Shown here: piece by piece, positions 1 through 6,263 of the stretch
Layout: every line of letters starts with the position of its first letter
Position numbering within the stretch: position 1 is the stretch's first letter
Origin: Actinomycetota bacterium
Lineage (GTDB): Bacteria > Actinomycetota > Rubrobacteria > Rubrobacterales > Rubrobacteraceae
Assembly (NCBI GenBank): GCA_020200675.1
Contig: JAIVIG010000305.1
Coordinates: forward strand, 3,158 to 23,492
Direction of reading: 5' to 3'
Length of the DNA stretch: 20,335 nucleotides
Notes under the pieces: generated by a model
Told to the model about the DNA's origin: nothing
Seen by the model: only the letters and a program-made list of their open reading frames with translations
The model's database searches: none
Program-made: the position numbers and the translations under genes

Positions 1-687
1 GACCTGGGCCGGGTGGGAGTTGAACCAGAGGAAGCCGACGATCGCCCCGACCATCGCCCCGCAGATTATCGCCAGGTCGTACTCCCTCTCCAGAAACGCT
101 ATCGCCGTGTAGACCAGGAGCGCAATCCCCCCGGCTCCGGCCGCGAGCCCGTCGAGCCCGTCGCTCAGGTTCACGGCGTTGGTCGTCCCGACGATGACTA
201 GGACCATCAGCAAGCTGAAGAGCGCCACCCCGACCACCAACCCGGGCCCTAGCACCAGGTTCTTGTCGAAGCCGGGAATGACGACGTTCTGCGTTATCCC
301 CACGTAGCGCAACGCCATGACGTCCGCCAGGACCACGGCCAGCGTCAAGAGCAGGAACTTGTAGCGCACGCTCAAGCCTTCGTTGCGCCTGTTGGAAATC
401 TTCTGCCAGTCGTCGTAGAGCCCGATCCCCGCGACCACCGAGACGAGCAACAGCGTCGTCAACGTAGACACGTTCAAACGCGCCACCACGAGCAGCGCGG
501 CGACGAGGCCCACCAGCATAACCACCCCGCCCATCGTCGGCGTGCCCTGCTTGATCAGGTGCGTTTGCGGCCCCTCCTCCCGCACGAACTGCCCGAACTT
601 CTTGGTCTGCAGGTACTCTATGAACTTCGATCCCAGGGATACGGTCACCACGAAGGCGATCGCCGAGGCCAGGATAACGCTAAACAA
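1..687 (-). CDS. mraY: Phospho-N-acetylmuramoyl-pentapeptide transferase MraY (3' part outside window)
   Basis: MraY is an integral membrane enzyme that transfers phospho-MurNAc-pentapeptide from UDP to undecaprenyl phosphate, giving lipid I. The visible 229 codons show hydrophobic segments and family motifs: TPTMGG near residue 50, GLYDDWQKI with the Asp pair that takes part in catalysis near residue 95, NAVNLSDGLDGLAAG near 175, and WFNSHPAQ at the window edge, where the family normally continues into the FMGD block. The start is TTG at 687, preceded by AAAGGAG about 10 bases upstream. It overlaps the end of the murF frame by 8 bp, so translation is probably coupled. The reading frame is uninterrupted up to the window edge. 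Identification is secure; only the C-terminal third is missing, because of the window boundary. Confidence 0.95.
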   Translation of the reverse strand, partial: MFSVILASAIAFVVTVSLGSKFIEYLQTKKFGQFVREEGPQTHLIKQGTPTMGGVVMLVGLVAALLVVARLNVSTLTTLLLVSVVAGIGLYDDWQKISNRRNEGLSVRYKFLLLTLAVVLADVMALRYVGITQNVVIPGFDKNLVLGPGLVVGVALFSLLMVLVIVGTTNAVNLSDGLDGLAAGAGGIALLVYTAIAFLEREYDLAIICGAMVGAIVGFLWFNSHPAQV

Positions 688-1983
688 GAGCCAATCTCTC
701 CTTTAACTTCCGCGTCAAGCGGTCCAATCCTACACCCCTCGACCCCTTCACGACCACGTAGTCGCCTCCCCGTAGCTCCCTTTCGAGCCTCTCTGCCGCC
801 TCCTCGGCGTCTTCGTAGAGAAGGACCTCGCCTGGAAAGGTTTCGGCGTACCACCGAGCCTCGTCCCCCACGCACACGAGCAGATCCACCCCGACCTCGC
901 TCGCCAGCCAGCCGGCCTCTCGGTGATACTCCCTCGCTCCAGCCCCGAGCTCGAACATTCCGCCCAAGACCGCGACGAGCCGCCGGTTCTGCCCTCTCGC
1001 TCCCTCCGCTCCGTACCTCAACCACCCCGGAGCCCCGTTCGCCGCAACCTGGCGAGCCCCCGAGCGCACTCCTCCGGGCTGAGACCCAGCGCCAGGGCGC
1101 CCCCGATCGCCGCCAGGAGGGGCTCGACCAAATGCGTTCCGAAGACCGGCGTCTTCACCTCGACCATACGCTCTTCCGACCCGTCCCTCACGTGCAACTC
1201 GAAGGCCAGGCCACTCTCTAGCTCCGAGATCTCCGTGGCGTAAAGTTCAGCTTCCGGTCCACGGCCGAAGGTGATACGCCGCGCGAGGGTGTGTCCCGGT
1301 CCCACAGCGGCCTCCGGCGCTCCCAAAGGGGAGACCAGAGACCCGCTTTCGGGGAGCGCCAGGGCCAGTTCGCCCTTCGCGGCCGCCAGGTCTTCGAGGC
1401 TCCCGAACGAGTCCAGGTGAACCGGCGACACGGCGGTGAGGACGCCTACCTCCGGCGGGGCGATGCCACAGAGGTGGGCGATGTCGCCCTTGTGCGTCGC
1501 GCCCATCTCCAAGACCAGAACCTCCGTCCTCTCGTCGGCGGCCAGAACCGTGAGAGGCAAACCTATCTCGTTGTTGAAGTTTCCGGCTGTCGCCGAGACC
1601 CGACGGCTGGCACACCGGAGGATGGCCTCCGTGGCGTCCTTGACCGTGGTCTTACCCACTGTGCCCGTTATTCCAACGACCGTCGGCGAGTCCATCCTGC
1701 CCAAAGTCCACCGGGCCAGCTCCTGCAACGCCTCGATGGGATCCTCGACCACCACCGTTGGCGCCGGGAGTGGTCTCGCGGCCACCGCCGCAACCGCCCC
1801 CCGGAGGTGAGCTTCGGGCGCGAAGTCGGCCCCGTCTATCCTTCCCTTGAGCGCGAAGAACAGCTCTCCGCCGCGCACGGAGCGCGAATCGACCGTTGCC
1901 CCCGTCGCCAGGGTCGTCCCGTCGCCGCCTGCCAAGTAGCCACCGACAACCCGTGCCACCGTTTCCAGAGAGACAGGTTTCAC
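680..1983 (-). pseudogene. murF: UDP-MurNAc-tripeptide:D-Ala-D-Ala ligase MurF, split by an internal deletion and frameshift
   Basis: MurF adds D-Ala-D-Ala to UDP-MurNAc-tripeptide in the cytoplasm. The first frame (GTG at 1983, GTGA overlap with ftsI) encodes the N-terminal and ATP-binding central domains. These include the P-loop GITGTVGKTT near residue 105, the block TAGNFNNEIGLPLT and the EMGATHKGDI block. It then hits TGA at 1018 just after GLARLRR. The C-terminal domain continues in another frame, with AVLGGMFELG and VVVKGSRG, to a stop at 680. The DDxYNANPxS segment expected between them is absent from all three frames near 1020-1050. About 25 residues (roughly 75-80 bp, not a multiple of three) therefore appear to be lost. 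Two of the motif positions still present also differ from consensus: AVLGG for AVLGD, and P for N in the GTHLVEPLLAA block. As written it cannot make a full ligase. Since murF is essential, either the assembly is wrong here or another copy exists. Confidence 0.85.
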
Positions 1984-3863
1984 TTTATCCTGTCCTCCTT
2001 CCTCGCGTCCGGGGCGGGAGTTGGGTTAGGGGGCTGGGGATCGCCTTTAGTGCTCTCGCGGTCAGGGGGGACGTTATAGTAGCCCAGGGTGAAGCTCATG
2101 ACGTCTTGAAAGGCCGGTGCTGCAACGACCTCTCCGAAGAGATCCTTCTGCGGCTCATCCACCAGTATCAGGGCGAGGTACTTAGGATCCCCCACGGGAG
2201 CGAAACCGACAAAGGAGGTGACGTACTCGTCGCCGTAGGTGCCGGTCTCGGGGTCTACCTTCTGCGCGGTCCCGGTCTTGCCAGCCACGGTGTAGCCGGG
2301 TATCTGGGCCAGGTGACCCGAGCCGTCGTCGACCACGGTCTGAAGCATCCCGCGTACTATAGACGAGGTCTTTTCGCTTATCACCCGGTCTCTAGGCCCG
2401 TCGGGGGCGGAAGCCTCGGTGACGTGGGGCGTCACCTTCCGCCCTCCGTTGGCCAGTGAGGTATAGCCCGTGGCGAGCTGTAGCGGGGTGACGGTAATGC
2501 CCTGGCCGATGGGGATGTTACCGATGGAGGAGCCGCTCCACTCCTCGAAGGGGGGCACGATCCCCGCGTTCTCGCCCCACAAGTCCACTCCGGTCCCCTC
2601 CCCGAACCCGAAGCGCTTTATGTGCTCGACGAGACGCTCGCCACCTAGCGCCTGGGCGACCTGGATCGTGCCCACGTTCCTCGAGTGCTGGAGGATACCC
2701 GCCGGCGTCAGGATCTCCGTTGCGTGCGGCTCCGAGTCGCGTATGAGAACGTCGGCGACCGGTATAGAGTCGGCCACCACAAAGCTCGTGTTCTCGGAGA
2801 CGGCCCCTTCTTCGAAGGCCGCCGCCATCGTAAAGGGCTTGAACGTCGATCCCGGCTCGTAGGGGTCGGTGAGGACTCGCTCGCGCTTGACCTCCTCGGA
2901 GGCATCCCCGAAGTCGTTGTTGTCGTACCCGGGCGTGTGGGCGAGCGCCGCTATCGCACCATCCTCGACCCGCATGACGAGCCCTAGCGCGCTCTTGCCT
3001 TCGTACTTTTTGGCGGCCTCCGCGAGCGCCCCTTCGAGCTCCCTCTGGACCGCGGTATCCAGCGTAAGCCTCACCTCCTGACCGCCCCCAAGGACGTCGT
3101 CGTAGCGGGCCTCGACCCCGCCGTAGGCCTGGTCCGTCCCGAGATATCCTACGAGCTGGCTGGCGAGCGGCCCGTTGGGGTAGACGCGCACCTCGTCGGG
3201 CGCCACCGAGATGCCCGGCAGGCCGAGCTTTTTCACCTCGCGCGCTTTCTCCGGTTCGACCTCCTCGGCCACGACGCTGTAGCCGCTGTACCCGCCCCCT
3301 TCGTTCTTCTCCGTGAGCTTCTCTTCTACCTCGGCGGCGTCCTCCCCGTCGTCGAGCACCCCGGCCAGGGCCTCGGCCGTCGCCTCCGGGTCCTCGACCT
3401 GATACGGGGCAGCGATGATCTTGCCGGCATCCAGGCTCGTCGCGAGGCGCTGGCCGTCGGCGGAGACTATAGCGCCGCGCCCCACGCCGGCCTCTTTCGC
3501 AGCGTCCGGCTGCTCTTTGGCGTGCGCCTCGGTGGCGAACGCACCGTAGCGCGCATCGTCCGCGATGCTCAACTGCACGGCACGCGCTCCCAGAGAGAGA
3601 CAGACCACCGCGACCACTCCCACGACCAGTCGCAGCCTCCCCTGGCCCACCGCCCTGCTCGTCTTGACCCGCTCGGCAGTTGACCCCGAAGAACGCTTCC
3701 TCGTCCGCCCCTGGGGAAGCGATACGACTTTCGCGTTGCGCTTACCGCGTCCCCCGGTGGTGGCCCGGGCTGCGCCGCGAGGAGTGCCTCCTCTAGAGGC
3801 GCCTCTCGGGCTTTTACGGCCCCGGGCGTCATTCGCCGGTCTCCTTCTTCTCTCCCCCGCCAT
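1980..3863 (-). CDS. ftsI: Septal peptidoglycan transpeptidase FtsI (class B penicillin-binding protein)
   Basis: A 627-residue class B PBP that cross-links septal peptidoglycan outside the membrane. The cytoplasmic N-terminus is long and Arg/Lys-rich (residues 1-75), followed by one membrane segment near 77-96. The PBP dimerisation domain starts around VGRGAI at 127. The transpeptidase motifs are complete: STFK (Ser339, Lys342), SRN (394-396) and KTG (529-531). The ATG at 3863 has GGGGAGG seven bases upstream and overlaps ftsL by 35 bp; the end overlaps the murF GTG. Near residues 257-262 the protein passes from YDDVLGG straight to GQEVRLTLD. Relatives carry roughly 25 more residues between the LxG and LTID blocks, so a small in-frame loss is possible here. 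There is no PASTA domain. Confidence 0.95.
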   Translation of the reverse strand: MAGERRRRPANDARGRKSPRGASRGGTPRGAARATTGGRGKRNAKVVSLPQGRTRKRSSGSTAERVKTSRAVGQGRLRLVVGVVAVVCLSLGARAVQLSIADDARYGAFATEAHAKEQPDAAKEAGVGRGAIVSADGQRLATSLDAGKIIAAPYQVEDPEATAEALAGVLDDGEDAAEVEEKLTEKNEGGGYSGYSVVAEEVEPEKAREVKKLGLPGISVAPDEVRVYPNGPLASQLVGYLGTDQAYGGVEARYDDVLGGGQEVRLTLDTAVQRELEGALAEAAKKYEGKSALGLVMRVEDGAIAALAHTPGYDNNDFGDASEEVKRERVLTDPYEPGSTFKPFTMAAAFEEGAVSENTSFVVADSIPVADVLIRDSEPHATEILTPAGILQHSRNVGTIQVAQALGGERLVEHIKRFGFGEGTGVDLWGENAGIVPPFEEWSGSSIGNIPIGQGITVTPLQLATGYTSLANGGRKVTPHVTEASAPDGPRDRVISEKTSSIVRGMLQTVVDDGSGHLAQIPGYTVAGKTGTAQKVDPETGTYGDEYVTSFVGFAPVGDPKYLALILVDEPQKDLFGEVVAAPAFQDVMSFTLGYYNVPPDRESTKGDPQPPNPTPAPDARKEDRIK

Positions 3864-4278
3864 CTACTACGTCCTCCCCATCGCTACCATCATAGGTCTC
3901 GAGATCTTCGCCGTTTGGATCCTGCATATCGAGATCCCCCCTGGCCAGAGCTCGGATCCTCCCCGGTTCCGAAAGCTCCGTGATCTTTACCTCGAGCCTC
4001 TCTGCCTCGCTTTCTGCCTCCTTCTTCTCCTCCTCCAGCCGTACTACCTCGTTGCCGAGCCGGGCCGCCACGGTATGCACGTAGACGCTCCCCAGCATCA
4101 ACAGCACCGGCACCACCACCAGCACCACGAACCGACGCCCTCTCCACGCCTCGCGTCGCCGCTTCCACTTCGGTGTCCCCCCCGGCGCTTTCTTCGGGAC
4201 GCCTTTCGGGGAGTCCCGCTCCCGAACAGCTCCCCCCGCGGACGTGCGGGATCGCGGTCTCCTCTGCGGCGCGGCCAC
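3829..4278 (-). CDS. ftsL: FtsL-like cell division protein
   Basis: A 149-residue bitopic membrane protein in the usual ftsL slot between rsmH and ftsI. Residues 1-49 are strongly basic, 50-66 form a Val/Leu-rich membrane segment, and 72-103 are a charged heptad-like coiled coil (RLEEEKKEAESEAERLE). It is followed by the typical SEPGRIRALARGDLDMQDP ending, which resembles the SP.RI...A...LGM..P signature of FtsL/DivIC proteins. An acidic, low-complexity tail of about 28 residues follows. The start is GTG at 4278, sharing one base with the rsmH stop (TAGTG), with GGAGG nine bases upstream. FtsL is known to form a trimer with FtsB and FtsQ that activates FtsI/FtsW at the septum. Sequence similarity in this family is weak, so the name rests on architecture and position. 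Confidence 0.85.
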   Translation of the reverse strand: MAAPQRRPRSRTSAGGAVRERDSPKGVPKKAPGGTPKWKRRREAWRGRRFVVLVVVPVLLMLGSVYVHTVAARLGNEVVRLEEEKKEAESEAERLEVKITELSEPGRIRALARGDLDMQDPNGEDLETYDGSDGEDVVDGGGEKKETGE

Positions 4279-5234
4279 TAGGGGGTTTCCTCCGGGAGGT
4301 GATCCACATCGAGCGGCTCCGAGGTGCGCACGGTGGAGCGCAGGCGCGCCGATGCGCTGCGCGGGTTCTCCTCAACCTCCCGCGCCGAAGGCCTCCGGAC
4401 GACGCCCTTGCGGAAGATGGGACGCACCCCGCAGATGCAGACCGGTAGCTCCGGTGGACAGACGCAACGCCCGGCCCGTCCGGAGATAAAACGTTTCACC
4501 ACGCGATCCTCGCCGGAGTGGAACGTCATAGCCACGAGCCGTCCCCCCGGCAATAGGAGCCTCTCCGCCGCGCTTAGGGCCCGCTCGAGCCCGCCCACCT
4601 CGTCGTTAACGTAGACGCGCACGGCCTGAAAGATTCTCTTCGCCGGGTTCCCGCCCCTCTCCTTCCAGCCAACCGCCGCCCGAACGGCCTCCGAGAGCTC
4701 CAGGGTCGTCGCGAGCGGCCGCCTCCGGACAACCTCCCTCGCCACCCGCCGGGCCTCGCCGCGAGGAACGTCCCCGTACCTGACGAGCACGCCGACGATC
4801 TCCGCCGGCTCGGTGTCGTTCAAGAAGTCAGCGGCCGACCTGCCACGCCCCGGGTCCATCCGCATGTCGAGCGGTCCCTCCCGGACGTAGCTGAAACCCC
4901 GCGCGGCCTCGTCTATCTGGTAGCTGGAGAGGCCGAGGTCGAAGAGGACCACGTCTACATTCACGCCCTCTGCGACGAGGCCCTCCAGAACCTCGTCGTA
5001 GGCGCCTGGCCTGAAGGTAAAACGCCGGTCCTCTTCGGCGAGCCCCGCCGCCCTCGCCGCCACCTCGGGGTCGAGATCTATGCCGATGACCCTCCCTTCG
5101 GGACCGAGCTCCTGGAGTATCCGTCGGGCGTGTCCCCCTCCCCCGAACGTGGCGTCTACGACCTTTTCGGCGCCTTCGAGGACGAGTGCCTCCACGGTCT
5201 CTTCGAGCATCACGGGGTAGTGTTCGGTAGCCAT
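4278..5234 (-). CDS. rsmH: 16S rRNA m4C1402 N4-methyltransferase RsmH (MraW)
   Basis: RsmH uses S-adenosylmethionine to methylate N4 of C1402 in the ribosomal P site. The protein is 318 residues from ATG at 5234. It starts MATEHYPVMLEE, as in the family, and this ATG shares one base with the mraZ stop (TGATG); GGGAGGGAG lies about 11 bases upstream. The open frame extends 27 codons further, into mraZ, but those residues are not family-like. Motifs: SAM loop VVDATFGGGGHARRIL near residue 25, GIDLDPE, FDLGLSSYQID, GPLDMRMDP, and NPAKRIFQAVRVYVNDE. Near the end is a cysteine-rich CVCPPELPVCICG region. The usual FHSLEDR motif reads FHSGEDRVVK here. The length and order of the motifs look complete. 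Confidence 0.96.
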   Translation of the reverse strand: MATEHYPVMLEETVEALVLEGAEKVVDATFGGGGHARRILQELGPEGRVIGIDLDPEVAARAAGLAEEDRRFTFRPGAYDEVLEGLVAEGVNVDVVLFDLGLSSYQIDEAARGFSYVREGPLDMRMDPGRGRSAADFLNDTEPAEIVGVLVRYGDVPRGEARRVAREVVRRRPLATTLELSEAVRAAVGWKERGGNPAKRIFQAVRVYVNDEVGGLERALSAAERLLLPGGRLVAMTFHSGEDRVVKRFISGRAGRCVCPPELPVCICGVRPIFRKGVVRRPSAREVEENPRSASARLRSTVRTSEPLDVDHLPEETP

Positions 5235-5674
5235 CAAACCCCGAACTCCCTCCCGGCGAACTCCTCGATGATGTCCGCGAAGGACTCGTCGGCGCCGGCA
5301 ACGTAGCGGTTCCACTCCTCGGTGTCCCAGATCTCCAACCGGTCGTCCACGCCCGCCACCGTGATGTCCCGGTTCAGACCCGCATAGCCCGCGAGCTTCG
5401 TCGGGATCAAAACCCGCCCCTGCCTGTCGAGCGTCGCCTCGAAAGCCATGGAGAAGAACATGCGGCTGAGCTGCCGCCCCTTCGCCGAAAGGTCAGCATT
5501 AGCCTTGATACTCGCCTTGAAAGTCGCCCACTCCTCGGGCGGGAACGCAAACAAACACCGGTCTACCCCCTTGGTGATAACGATGCCGCCCTCAAAGTAG
5601 GGCCGGAGCCGGGAGGGGAGAGTCAACCGCCCTTTCTCGTCCAGGGTGTGCTCATACTCTCCAAGAAGGGCCAG
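5234..5674 (-). CDS. mraZ: Transcriptional regulator MraZ, CTG start
   Basis: MraZ is an AbrB-fold, DNA-binding regulator of the dcw cluster that acts on its own promoter. It is 146 residues from the proposed start and has both repeats of the fold, with DEKGRLTLP near residue 13 and DRQGRVLIP near 80, each carrying the DxxxR signature. The only ATG/GTG/TTG in frame that gives a sizeable product is TTG at 5626, which would remove LLGEYEHTLDEKGR, a conserved part of the first domain. Reading upstream, the frame is open only to a TAG 24 bases before 5674. In that stretch the sole plausible start is CTG at 5674, giving MALLGEYEH, close to the usual M(A)FLGEYEH, with GGGAGG eight bases upstream. 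I therefore place the start there. It is followed without a gap by rsmH. Confidence 0.9.
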   Translation of the reverse strand: MALLGEYEHTLDEKGRLTLPSRLRPYFEGGIVITKGVDRCLFAFPPEEWATFKASIKANADLSAKGRQLSRMFFSMAFEATLDRQGRVLIPTKLAGYAGLNRDITVAGVDDRLEIWDTEEWNRYVAGADESFADIIEEFAGREFGV

Positions 5675-5682
5675 GGCTTCGT

Positions 5683-5688
5683 CCTCCC
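5683..5688 (-). promoter_or_regulatory. Shine-Dalgarno that fixes the mraZ CTG start
   Basis: GGGAGG on the minus strand, eight bases before CTG at 5674. It overlaps the mraZ-proximal GTGGG operator box (5686-5690), so the operator DNA sequence also encodes the ribosome binding site. Confidence 0.6.
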
Positions 5689-5710
5689 ACTACGTCCCAC
5701 TTTGACCCAC
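5686..5710 (-). promoter_or_regulatory. MraZ-binding operator: three GTGGG direct repeats
   Basis: On the minus strand three exact GTGGG boxes occupy 5706-5710, 5696-5700 and 5686-5690. They are separated by two 5-bp spacers (TCAAA, ACGTA), so they repeat every 10 bp on one face of the helix. This matches the established MraZ box architecture (TGGG-type direct repeats with 5-nt spacers upstream of mraZ). It lies 12 bp before the mraZ start. A weak candidate promoter upstream, TTGCGT (5744-5749), 17 bp, AAGAAT (5721-5726), would start transcription just before the boxes and fit repression by MraZ. The promoter is uncertain; the boxes are not. Confidence 0.88.
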
Positions 5711-6037
5711 GACGTAGGAAATTCTTGCATATGCGCGGAAAACACGCAACGCACCGGGGCCGCACTCGCCTCGTCACCACCAAAAAGGCGCATTCTGGGC
5801 TCTTGTACCCTCTCCCCTAGGGTATAGGTCTCCCCCCTCTTTGTCTACAAGAAATCTTTTGTGGCCTCGTGTTTGGGTCGTGAAGCGGGACAAGGGGTAG
5901 GACGTTGACGTGGAACATGTGGGGCCGTGTTAGTCGAGCAGACCACATGTTGTGTTTCTGGAAAATAGGTAGAGATCTCTGCGGGCGATGGCGGATACTC
6001 GTGGGATTGTCGCTGTTAGACGGGCTGAAAGTACGGG
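5711..6037. other. 327-bp non-coding gap between mraZ operator and tRNA pair
   Basis: No convincing ORF or known RNA family is visible. The gap is less GC-rich in places than its flanks. It contains an imperfect palindrome ACAAGAAATCTTTTGT (5847-5862), the palindromes CCCTAGGG (5815-5822) and AGAGATCTCT (5971-5980), and the long inverted repeat listed separately. On the minus strand, TTGTAG (5843-5848) and TATACC, 18 bp apart, could be a second, more distant mraZ promoter; this is weak. It should also hold the 3' end of the tRNA transcript, but I see no GC stem followed by a T run. Confidence 0.5.
5914..5951. repeat. 9-bp perfect inverted repeat AACATGTGG / CCACATGTT
   Basis: Arms at 5914-5922 and 5943-5951 pair perfectly across a 20-bp spacer. 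Each arm contains the self-complementary core ACATGT, and the two cores are 29 bp apart. It lies in the only long non-coding stretch of the window. It could be a pair of operator half-sites or an RNA hairpin. The large loop and lack of a T run argue against a terminator. Confidence 0.6.
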
Positions 6038-6111
6038 TGGGCCCACCAGGACTCGAACCTGGGACCGTCCGATTATGAGTCGGATGCTCTAACCAACTGA
6101 GCTATGGGCCC
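6038..6111 (-). tRNA. tRNA with CAT anticodon, probably tRNA-Ile2, possibly elongator tRNA-Met
   Basis: A 74-nt cloverleaf: acceptor GGGCCCA/TGGGCCC (7 bp), D arm AGCTCAGTTGGTTAGAGC, anticodon stem TCCGA/TCGGA around loop CTCATAA, and T arm CCAGG-TTCGAGT-CCTGG. The discriminator base is A and CCA is not encoded. CAT serves initiator Met, elongator Met and, after lysidine modification by TilS, Ile2. The normal pairing at the top of the acceptor excludes initiator. The GGGCCC acceptor and ATCCGA anticodon stem resemble Ile2 tRNAs more than the GGCGGGG-type elongator Met tRNAs of actinobacteria. The Ile2 call is from memory of the families, about 60 percent. Confidence 0.92.
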
Positions 6112-6146
6112 TGGCTGACGCCCCGCGTCGCCGCGTACGCGCCGAG

Positions 6147-6219
<73 letters not shown>

Positions 6220-6234
6220 AGGGTGTACCGGTTG

Positions 6235-6263
6235 AGTATACGATTCTGGTGGCCGGACTTCAA
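6235..6263 (-). promoter_or_regulatory. Promoter for the tRNA-Asn / tRNA-CAT pair
   Basis: Minus-strand TTGAAG (6258-6263), a 17-bp spacer, and TATACT (6235-6240) place a start near 6228, nine bases before the tRNA-Asn 5' end. The -35 hexamer contains the dnaG stop codon (TGA at 6260-6262), so the promoter is embedded in the end of dnaG. Confidence 0.75.

Noticed and set aside
1015..1055. Programmed frameshifting to produce full MurF (and likewise RecO).
   Set aside because: Conserved codons are physically absent at the junctions, so slippage cannot rebuild the protein, and no slippery heptamer with a following structure is evident.
6036..6047. Perfect 12-bp palindrome GGTGGGCCCACC.
   Set aside because: It arises from the self-complementary GGGCCC acceptor sequence at the tRNA 3' end plus chance flanks.
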